Below are positions 50,796 through 61,425 of a stretch of DNA of 64,000 nt, one piece after another (positions within the stretch are counted from its first letter, which is position 1; each line of letters opens with the position of its first letter). The stretch is from Saururus chinensis (lineage: Eukaryota; Streptophyta; Magnoliopsida; Piperales; Saururaceae), in assembly GCA_035235625.1 (NCBI GenBank), contig CP141146.1, forward strand, positions 27,274,501 to 27,338,500, given 5' to 3'. Both the position numbers and the translations under genes were made by a program. The notes beneath the pieces are model-generated. The model saw only the letters and a program-made list of their open reading frames with translations. It made no database searches and was not told the origin of the DNA.

Positions 50796-53700
50796 TGTAA
50801 TACCCCAGATTTTCCTACGATTTCTTATGATTTTTCTACTATTTTCTGATTATTTTCGACAGAAAAATATGATGCTTCGGTGTATGTGGCCTCGGTATTC
50901 GTAACCGTAGAGCCGGGTCTCGGGTCAGTCATGGGCCACAGGCCTCGACGTGCGCTTCTGGCGCGAAAAATCGTTGAAGATCGGATTGAAGAAGAAAGGA
51001 AAAAAAAGAAAAAGAAAAATAATATAAAATAAAATAAAAGAAACATGGGCTCGAGCTCGGCCGAGCCCGATCCAGAGGTTTCTGGAGTGAACAGTGGACG
51101 ACCCCCCCCCTCAGCTTCTCTCTGTCCCAGCCGCCGCCAGCTGCCGGTGGGCCGCAGGGCCACCGCACCGGCTCCGCCCCCGTCGTGCGACGGCAGGTGG
51201 GCCGCCGTCCCAGCTCCACGGCCACTCCGCCGTCCGCCCCGCGCCTCTTCCCTGTTTTCCCCGTTTTCGCCAATCTCTCTGTTTTGTGATTTGGTGGCGC
51301 CGGTGGTGGCCGGTGAGCTCCGCCCAGCCTCCGTCTGGCCCGCCACAGGCCGGCAACGGCAAGCCGAGCCGCCAGCCAGCTCCGCCGGCCCCCTGAGTTC
51401 GTTTGTCCCTGGTTAGTTTTCTCTCCCTCTCTCACTGTGATTTGATTTGAGCCGCCGCCGTGGGCCACCAAGGGCCGGCCGTCCGGCCACGGCTCCGCCA
51501 TGGGCCGGCAATGGTGAGAGGCCACCCCTCCCGGCCCCAGAGGCCTCCGTTCCGCCGCCCCGTCCTCAGATTTCCCTCTGCCCTATTTTCGCCGGTGAAC
51601 TGTTTTGTTCAACAGTAGCCGCCGCCGGCGAGCTACGCCCGATCGAACCTCCGTCCAGCCTCGCCTTGGTCCGGCGAAGTGATTGAGCCACCCCTCCCTA
51701 GGTGATTTCGCCTCCGTCCTCTGTCTTCCCTCCGACCAGATCTTCTGAGCCCTTGTTTCTTTTGGTCCGGGTGTTTGGGACTACCGATGCCGGGAATTGC
51801 CGCCTTTGGCCGAAGACGGCTCCACTCGGCCTCCATCCTGCCAGCCGCGGTCCAGTGACTGCAAGGCCGACCCCTAGCTAGCTCCCCGCCCCCTTGGCCG
51901 CTCCGCCCGATCCGATTTGCACCCTATTGTGGGTGGATTCTTTGTTGAGTCGTCGCCACTATCGTTGGCTAGTGAAGCCAGCCGGGTCGTTGTGGGCTCC
52001 GCCCCGGCCTGGCGATGGCCCAGGGACGACCCCATCTAGACTGGTTCAGCCTCCGTCCCCTCTGCTTTGCCGGAGCCCGATCCGCATCCCTTGCTCGGGT
52101 GCTCTCACTCGGAAAAACCGAGCCTTTGCTCCTCATTGTGTTGTTTGTCCGGCGTGTTGCCGTTGACTTTGACCATCAACTCTGGCCAGAGATAGCTCCT
52201 CCTGGCCGCTAGAGCCACGACATAGCCGGCAAGAGCCGTTGGTAACCCTTGCTCCTCCCAGTGTCCCCCCGGCCCTTCTATGCTTTTGGCCGTTTTCATG
52301 TTTTGGGCTATCGAGCATCGTTGGATGCCGAACACCCTTTGGACCACTTAGTGTGGCGGGTTTCAGCCTAGAGATGGCTGGCCGCCTTAGTGCGGCACCG
52401 CCCCTCTTCTTCGGCATGAGGCAGGTTCTCCCTCTGCCAATGATATGTGTTTGACCGCGCCACTTAGAGCGCCACCGTTCTATCTCGCCGAACGCCGATT
52501 GGCCTCTAGTCGGCCTGCCTCGGCACGAAAACGACAAAGGCCATATTGTTGGTCTCCGCCCTTGGGCATGGCCGTACCGCCTTTCCGAGCCTTGAGCTGA
52601 CACCGTCTAGCACTCTCCCCCTCCCTTTGGCCGCGTGTGCAAGTAGCCACGCATGCGGGTTAGGCTATTGGTGCCGCTTTGGCGCCGCCCGATCGTCAAA
52701 TGGCTCTGCCATCATCTGGAGTTGACATCGGAGTCCTCCATCAGTCTCCTCCGTCCTTGAGTGATGCTCACACCCTCCGCCCTTATGTGGGCCCTAGTAA
52801 ACACGAAATCGACGCCGTTGGGTGCTATCCACGGCCGATTTCGATGTCTTGTAACCGGTTGAGTATGGTTCAACCACCAGTCGAATTTTAGTGTACGCCT
52901 AGACCTTCGGTCGCACCTGCCACTCGTTGGCACGACCTTCCTCCCGGCCGCCCGTAGTGTGCCACCATGGATCACGGATTTTTCCACGTTGATCAGTGTC
53001 ACCCCTGTTTGGCCGTGAGTGCTTTCGGCGTTTCTTACACCCTCGGGACAGCAGCTCTCTCAGCTGGGCAATGGTTTTGACCGCCACCGACGCCGCCACC
53101 ATCGTGTGCTCGCCATCAAACGTCATGATTACGAGGAAGGGGAGCTTTGAACTCGTAATTTCATGATAACATGCTTGAATGAGTAGTAGCATGCTAGGAA
53201 TTTCATAATGTGCATATAAGCATGATTTTATGGTATGTTTAGATACGTATGACATGCATATGAGTTGTACGTATGATTGATATGTATGAGTTGTACGTAT
53301 GTTTTATGGATGTGAAAATTGTATGAGCTAGTGATGGATAGCGATTAGGTTAGTACGCGATGGATGCGTATTATGGACATGCTAGTGATGGCTAGCGATT
53401 TTGAGTAAGTTATGTATGTGTATGTGCATGTGGGCAGAGGTATGTACGATGGACGGTAAGAAGTGGTAAGGGTTTGGTACGAAGTTGGACATGGATTTGG
53501 ACGTGTAAGCGTACGACGAAAGACAGAGAAGGTAAGTTTGATGGGCGAGGATTTGGAATGGTTCGGTTTGGGTTGGAGTGTACGTCAGGGATTCGGTAAG
53601 TAAGAGGACCTAGGCTTAGAGCCTTATGGGGGTTTATTAGACAGTAAGAGCGTGCATAATTGTACAAGCATAACGTACCGATTATGAAGTGAAAAGTAAG

Positions 53701-55652
53701 TATAATAAGTGAGGTACTAAGTAAGAGTGTGATAACGGGGATCTACTGTGAGGAGCTCAGTTTGACGGTGTAAGTAAGATGTTTTGACGGTAAGGTGGAT
53801 GTCAGAGACTGTATGAGTGTGTAAGGATTTGATGTACGGTGAGCTTGATCACTATTTGGACGGGTAAGTGAAGTCTGCTGCCCCGACGAACTAGGGTTTC
53901 GATCGGGCTCAGCTTCGGTTTGATTAGTCAAGGACTGTGAGTCGGTTTGGCATAATTGTACCGCATAATATACTTAATTCAAACTTGAATTATGAGAAAA
54001 CTAATAATAGCGTTGTGAGTTTGAGACCTGAGGGTTCGACGGATTAAGTTCCGTGTTTGAGCTAGCCGATAATGAGTCGGCTGAGCACTTCTGTGTCTTG
54101 CCATGGTTGTTATCCTGCGGGATTTTTGTCTGTGTGCTCTATAGAGCACCAGACGTCTGATGCTCTGTTGAGAGCGATATATGCTTTGTTTTGGTCTGTG
54201 TGCTGTATTAAGCCCAGACGTTTGATGCTCTGTTGAGAGCGTTGTAAGTTTCCGCCCTTCGTGGGCTCTGTATGTTTTTGCCTAGATGGCTCTGTATGTT
54301 CTGCCCAAGAGTGGCACTGTAAGATTCTTGCCCAAGAGTGGCACTGTATGTTTTCTGCCCTTAGTTGGCACTGTATGGCCCTTGTTGGCAATGTATGGCC
54401 CCAAAGAGTGGGCATTTGCGCGCTCAGGTAAGCAGTATCATGGACCTGCTCTTACCTGTTTGATCTTGTGCCCCATGAGCATAGGTGTGCCTTGTCTTCG
54501 GAAAAGTCCATGGCGTCTAGTTGCTCCCCGAAGGTTAAGGTGACGCCCTTGTGGCATTCCCTTCTTTTCCGACATTGGAGCTTGTTAATTGTAATGAGCT
54601 TCAGTCGTCGGTAGTATGTGTTCGATAGTGAGAGTATGTTGTATGCTTCAGATTCTGAGTAAGTTGTACGTGTAAGATTCAGAGTATGTGTAAGTGTAAG
54701 CTCCTGAGGAAGACGTAAGAATATGTTTATGTGTAAGCATATGATTGTACGATTAAGGTCGTACAAGTATGTGTAGGTTGTGTGAGTATGAGTACGATTG
54801 TAAGATGATGATTTTGAGTCAGAATGTAAGTGTAAGTTTCTGAGTAAGACCGTAAGTGTACGATTCTGAGCACGATTGTAAGTATATGTTCTGATAAGGA
54901 CTGTAAGTGTAAGATTGTACGAATAAGGTCGTACAAGTATACGTAAGGATTTGAGTATGCGTACGATGGTACGAGTACGTTGTAAGACCCTGATTAAGGG
55001 TGTTTGTGTAAGTTTACTTTCATTGGTGTGCTATGCATTATTATATGCATATGTTTATGATTATATTATGTTCATTGCTTCATGTTTGTATTGCATGACA
55101 CACGTTTTTATGAACTTATCGAGTTCACCATTTTTGGGATTTCCCCTACTGGGTATTTTCCTACTGAGTATGAAAATACTCACCCTACTATTTTTAGCCC
55201 CGTGGTTCGGGAGGCTTTTGCAGGTTGTATTGAAGAGCTCCGGGAGATGGATGCTCGTTTCTGCAGATGATCGTTCCGCCTTTGACTCAAGTATTTTTGA
55301 CTCAGTGAGAGTGTAATTGGTGTCACGATCTGATGTATTTGGTGAGATTTAAGTGTCTGTATATTCTGGACTTTTAATTTGGATAAGATAGTAGACTGTT
55401 TATGGGACTTGTACTCGGAGACGCCTGGGAGTTATTTGTATTTAAAAATCCATGATCATGGTAATTTAGTCGTACGTTTGTTTTCGAGTAGCGCCTGAGG
55501 AGATTTGATTTGGCGATATGATGTTTAACCGTATGATGTTTTAAATTATAAATTGTTTATACGGGTTTTGATTTCGTCAGTTTTACTCTGATTTAAAATT
55601 AAAAAATTTTCGTGAATTTTATGGAAAATGTATGAAAATCTCAGGCGTTACA
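50796..55652 (+). mobile_element. unit A, 4.86-kb TG...CA element, probable solo LTR
   Basis: Begins TGTAATACCCCAGATTTTCC and ends GAAAATCTCAGGCGTTACA, an imperfect inverted end pair. It is flanked by a perfect 5-bp duplication, GCTAT (50791-50795, 55653-55657). No gag or pol. 51040-52900 is very GC-rich (many chance ORFs); 53150-55300 is full of short GTAAG-type runs and GNTCTGT-type segments. Size and ends suit the long LTRs of some gypsy lineages, but a full element was not seen. Confidence 0.8.
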
Positions 55653-57070
55653 GCTATTGCCATGTCTGGTGGCATGACCTTGAGCCCGACTGCTTTAGTG
55701 CACCAAATCTTTTGCTTCGAGTGGAATTAGCCTAACCTTATCGAGATTAATTCCAGCATCTCTAAAAATCCTTGGGATAACAATTCTCTTAGTGTGATGC
55801 TTTTGGCCGCTTATTCCACCATTGACGCCGCCACCATCGTGTGCTCACCATCAAACTCGCATGGATTATGAGGTAGGGGGACCTTGAACTCATAATTTCA
55901 TGATAGCATGCTTTGGTTATGTAATAGCATGTTAGGAGTTCATAACTTAATACTTTGCATGATAAATGCTGATTTAAATGAGCATGTTTATGTATGTGAA
56001 TTATGTGTATGTTAGTGAAGATTAAGGGTATGGTAGTAAGTTGTTATGAATTATATGTATGGGATCAGAGTGGACGATAGATCTTCATTCGTGGGCTGGT
56101 GGTGTGTGGTCGATGGGCACGAGTATGTGCATTTGATTTTAAGTTTGTTAAAGAGGTACTTCCTGGACTATAATGTGAAAATTGCAATAGTATGTCGGGT
56201 AAGGAAAGACGTAAGATTGATGGGCGAAGGTTAGATTTGATGAGATCAGAGGATTGGTTTAGAATGAGTCGGGTTGTACGTTGGAGCAATGAGCAGAAGA
56301 CCTTGGAGATTTAAGGTTTGGAAGATTCAAGGTTCAGAGCGTCTTTGGGGATTGTGAATTAGTGAGAGTGGACAACATAATTGTACACACATAATGTAGT
56401 AATATGCAGTGTAATAGAAAAACAATAAGTAAGGAATTAGCAAAGGTTTGATTACAGGATTTAGGTCTAAACAGTTTCATTTGAAGAATTTGAGTAAGAT
56501 GATTTGTTTTTAAGGTGGATGGTGTAAGATGTAAGGTCGTAAGTATATGATGGTAAGAGTGTTAGTATGCAATTCGAGTTTGACAAGTAAGGCTATGCAG
56601 AGATTCTTAAGACTGTAAGTGTAAGGGTGGGGGATGAGCTAAGTAAAGAATGCTACCTTTATGGATTAGAGCTCAAAATGGGTGCAGTTGTAGCTTTATT
56701 GGTTGAAGAATGTAAGACAGAAGTAGTTTTGAGCATAATTATACATGCATAAGTTACTTAATATGAACTTGAATTGTACGTAACCCTAATTTGATAACGT
56801 TGTGAGTTGAGACTGAGGGTTTTGACGGATTATGTTTCGTGTTTGAGCCAATAGATAAGTAATCGATTAACTGAGCGCCTTTCCTGGTCTATCCATGGTG
56901 TTATCCTACGGGATTTGGTCTTGGTGCTATATTTTGGCCTAGACGTTTGATGCTCTGCTGAGAGCGTTGTAAGTTTTTTCCCTTTGTAGGCATTGTATGT
57001 CTTTATGCCAATAGATGGCACTGTATATTCTCCCCAAGAGTGGCACTATATGATTTTTTCCCTTAGTTGG

Positions 57071-58315
57071 TGATGCACTGAAATAATGTTTAATAAAATG
57101 TTTTCAAATTTCGAATTGGAATCTTATTTTGTGTTAATTCATTACTGATTTGGGCTATTTGTGTTTTAAATACGTTAGCTGGACCTTAATTGGGTTTACA
57201 TGTCTAAACAGGCTTCAACAGGATACAACTGGAAGAGGAAGTTAAGCCCAACTACCCAAAGCTATTTAAAAGTCAAGAATGGGCTCCTAATAGTCTAAAC
57301 ATGCATGGAATAGTCGAACACAACCTTGTGGACCCGTTTGATTTGAGACTTGTATGAATAGAACTAAATGATGAAAGAAGCTGATTTAGGCAGATTGACA
57401 CAGCCTTAGTATTTCGATCATATCTTTTTATGTAGAAATCGGATTGATACGATTCTTGTGGAAATGGAAAGAAAACTTCCGTGACTACAAGTATTATTTC
57501 AGGAAGAAATTCCAAATTCAGAAGATATATGGGTCCAATCAGATAATCAATCAGAATGTAATCTCAAGATATGATTTCATTTTCCTCTTTGAAGCAACCC
57601 CTTCTATTCCTATAAATAGAGGGGTTGACGTGATAGATAGATCATCCCCTCCTCTTTGGAGCTCTCTTCTCCTATTTTCTTCTCTTATTTTGTAATTTTA
57701 TTTTTAATTTTATTGTAATGGCTTTCTAAAGCTCTCAAGCTAAGGCTAGAGGTGATTTGTAACAATCTAATGGAGTTCAATTCATGTTTCATCAATGGTT
57801 TCAAGTAAATCTTGTTTATTTGAAGTGATGTTTATTTAATATTGTTCTTTTTCTTGTTTCTTTGTGATTTGGATACATAAGATGCTTGAAGGCTCTCCTT
57901 TTTTATCTTTTGTGATTTGGATACATAGAAATCTTTAAGAGACAATTGTTTTTATCCTTCATCTATCCAAAGCATTTCTATCTTTATTTTCAATCTTAAT
58001 GTTCATATCTTCTGGTTAGATAGAATTTTCATTTGATTCTAACTGAGATAACATGATACATGAAGAACATCGTTAGATGTTATAATGATCCTTAATGCCT
58101 TAGTATTTTCTCATCTTGATTTCTTGACTTTTTATTGCCTCAATAGTCTTCTACTCTTTCTTTCTTAAATTTTCATTCTTCTATTTCTTCGTAACTATTT
58201 TCTTTGTTGCACAAGGCTTTCCCTGTGGATCGACCTTGTTTACTATAGTTGACAAGTAAAAAAAAAAGAAATCTAAACTAGACTACTTCATAGTCTTAGT
58301 TTGGATGTAACAACA
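57071..58315 (+). mobile_element. 1245-bp solo LTR
   Basis: TGATGCACTG...GTAACAACA flanked by perfect GTTGG duplications (57066-57070, 58316-58320). It contains CTATAAATAGAGGGGTTG (promoter-like, 57610) and CCCTGTGGATCGACCTTG near its end (58211), a phrase common in Athila/Tat gypsy LTRs. Inserted in unit B. Confidence 0.85.
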
Positions 58316-58451
58316 GTTGGCATTGTATGGCCCCAGAGAGTGGGCATTTGTACGCTCATGTAAGTAGTATCATGAACCTGCTCTTACTTGTTTGATCATG
58401 TGCCCCATGAGCATAGGTGTGCCTTGCCTTTAGAAAAGTCCATAGCGTTAA

Positions 58452-61141
58452 TGTAACATCCCTGGTTTTTCTGTAATTGTTCTCCATGTTTCTACTATTT
58501 TATGCAATTTTTTGCTAATTTTTTGCTCATATTTTTTATGGAGAAATATGACACTTTGGCATATCTGTTTGCGTAATTGACCTCAATATTTGTAACCATA
58601 AGAGTTAGAAGTCGTGTTTAGTCGTAGGTCATGGGCCTTGACTAACCACAGAAACTCCCAGTGCGAAAATGGGGGAGATAAGAAAGTAGCGCGATGCAAA
58701 AGAGGAAGGAAGAGGAAAAACAAAGATAAAAAAGATATAAAGTGAACGGATCGAGCGCAGAGCGCCCAACCCAATGGGAGTGGAGGGAAACCTCCACCTC
58801 GTTCACTGTGAAGCCAGAGGCGGCGCAGCCACCAACTGCCAGCTTCCGCCAGGCAGGCCTTGGCCTGGAGACATCGCCACCCCCATCTTGGCCAAGCACT
58901 GCTGGCTGCCACCCCCTTTCCCTCTCCGCCCAGGCCAGAGTGATCTTTGGCCACCGTCGTCCCGGCCTCTCCACCTCTCCTTCTCCAGCATGAGGTAAAA
59001 ACCATTTCGCCCCTTCTTTTCCGGTTTTGGTTTGTTGAGAGCTGCGGTTGTGCCGCCGGTCACCGACCACCGCCGATGGGCTTCTAGCTCTCTCCCGGCC
59101 TTGCGATGGCAAGGCCGCAGCCCTGGCCTAAACCGCCACTTCCCCTGGCCCATCACCCCTCCTTTCACCCTTTTCCAATTTGGATAGATCACTCTTCCCC
59201 CTTTTGGTTGTTTTTTTTGTTTTTCTATGGCTGTGAGTAGCCGAAGGAGCTCTGGCTCACCGTCGCCGGCTCCATCTCAGGCTGACAACAGCAGGTAGCC
59301 ATCACTCTCATGCTTATTATCCTCTCCTATGGGCCCCATTGCTCCACTCAGTCCAAAACATAGAGATTTTCCCCTATTTTAATCTCGTGATGTCGATTCA
59401 CCACCGCTAGACTCCAGACAAACTCCGATCGCTGTTTGTCCAGCTCGCCATGGTTTGTGATTGCTGGGTCACCGTTGTATTCCAAGTCTGTCTCCCAGCT
59501 CCATCTGGCCAGTTGTGGCCCGACAATATGTGTTTGCCGCCCCAACTTGGCACAGTGTCATTCCAATTAAATTGAGTCCATTTGTTTCTTCTGACTGGTG
59601 ATTCTGCCGCCACCGAAGTCGGCGAGCAGATAGCCGCAATGCTGTCTTGACCCAATGATGATAAGGTGTTGCTGTTCCTAGCCTCCCCTGCATGCCTTCT
59701 TCCCAAAATGGACACCCCCTAGCTTTCTAGGTACGCCGCTGACGGCTATCGAGTGACCCACCCCAGCCTAGGGCCAACCTATCCCGCCTAACATTGCGTG
59801 GACTTGGACCACATGTCCGACCAATGTGGGCTTTGCCTCGGCCCAATGACATCAAGGGCCAACAATTCTGGCCCGATTCCACCTCTGCACCCCAAATTTC
59901 TATTACGCATAACCCAAAACCTACGAGAAAGAGTCCCGAAATCCCGATTCTTCCAATGGCAAGTAACGTTGTCGGCCACTGGCCTCGGGCCAGCGAAGGC
60001 TTGACCAATACCATATCATACCCTCCACCATAAGCTATGCTTGATGCACAACCACCTTCTCAATGGTTTTGGTGATGGGTGACGATTGGAGATGTCGCCG
60101 TGTTTATCGGCCACCTTCTCCGGCCCTTAGTGCCCTCAAGTTTTGTTAGGGGATTGATGCTAGAAAACCCCATCTCTTTTGTGTTTGACCACTGACAACC
60201 TATCCCCCTTGTGGTTCCCCTTTTACCGCACAAGCTTGTGTCGCGCCTGCAGTTTAGGCTAAAGACACCGCCTTGCGGAGTATGATGATTGAACCACACC
60301 ACCACTAGGCAATATGGCTGCTAAAGCCCTCCTCTGCCTCTCCTTTGTCCGTGAGTATGCAATCAAGCCCTCCACCCTATTGTGACGCTTCGACAATGCA
60401 AAATCGTTGCCATTGGATGTGTGCTCCATGGTTGATTTTAACATCTTGTGGTCAACAAAGTGGTTTTAGTAGTTGGTCGACCTTCAATTAGTCACCCCCC
60501 ATTCTGTGGATGCTTTTGCCATTTTTAGTGGCATGACCTTATGTCCCGCTGCCTTAGTGCGCCCAATCTTTTGCTTCGAGTGGAATTAGCCTAACCTTAC
60601 TGAGATTAATTCCAGCATCTTTGAAAATCCTTGGGACAAAAACTCTCTCAGTGCAATGCTTTTGGCCACCGATTTCACCCTCAATGCCACCACCATCATG
60701 TGCTCGCCATCAAACTCATGTGGATTATGAGGTAGGGGACCTTGAACTCGTAATTTCATTATAGCATGCTTTGATTGTGTAGTAGCATGCTAGGAGTTTA
60801 TAACTTAATGCTTTGCATGATAAATGCTGATTAAATGAGCATGTTTTATGTATGTGAATTGTACATATGAATGAATCAGAACATAGACTATTGAAGAACT
60901 TGTACTCAGAAAGGCATGGGATGTATTTATTTTTAAAGACCATGGCCATGGCGGGTTTCACTTTTATGTTTTTGTTTTGGGTCACGCCTGAGAATGTTGG
61001 TTTGTTGTAAGATAATTAATTTATGAAAATCATTTTCACATGTTTTGACTTTTGTTGTTTCCTTTAAATTACATTCGTATTTCAAAACAAAATTTTAGTA
61101 AAATTTTAAAGAAAATGTAAGGAAAAACCTCAGGTGTGACA
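58452..61141 (+). mobile_element. unit C, 2.69-kb TG...CA element related to A and B
   Basis: Begins TGTAACATCCCTGGTTTTTC and ends CCTCAGGTGTGACA. Flanks are GTTAA (58447-58451) and GTTTA (61142-61146), one mismatch. It has the same layout as A: AT-rich start, GC-rich block (58740-60050), then the 60520-60860 segment shared with B. Inserted into unit B, a member of its own family. Confidence 0.8.
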
Positions 61142-61425
61142 GTTTAGCTGCTCCCCGGAAGTTAAGGTGATGCCCTAGTGGCATTTATTTCCTTTTCGAC
61201 ACTGGAGCTTATTAATTGTAATAAGCTTCAGTTGTCGATAGTATGTGTACGACAATAAGAGTAAGTAGTATGTATCTGATTTTGAGCAAGTTCTAAGTGT
61301 AAGATTTAGAGTATGTGTAAGTGCAAGCTTCTAAGGAAGACAGTAAGAGTAAGCTTATGTGTAAGAGTAAGATTGTACGAGTAAGGTCATACAAGTAAGT
61401 TTGTACGAGTAAGGTCATACGAGTA

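Larger units (their letters stand above)
50190..61425 (+). mobile_element. large LTR-type unit B, host of three nested insertions
   Basis: Three surviving parts, 50190-50795, 55653-57070 plus 58316-58451, and 61142-61425, read colinearly when the insertions at 50796, 57071 and 58452 are removed, and match unit A (53030-54930) and unit C (60020-60860). It is rich in GTAAG/TGTAAGTGTAAG runs. Its left end is lost at 50190, and its right end is cut by an LTR at 61426. No polymerase coding sequence. Confidence 0.75.

Noticed and set aside
50825..52900. Many overlapping ORFs up to 198 codons on both strands
   Set aside because: The region is very GC-rich and part of a TG...CA repeat unit; frames are Pro/Arg/Gly/Ala-rich on both strands, typical of stop-poor composition rather than genes.
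58583..60444. ORFs of 60-156 codons in unit C
   Set aside because: Same GC-rich repeat context, frames overlap on both strands and are not preserved in unit A.
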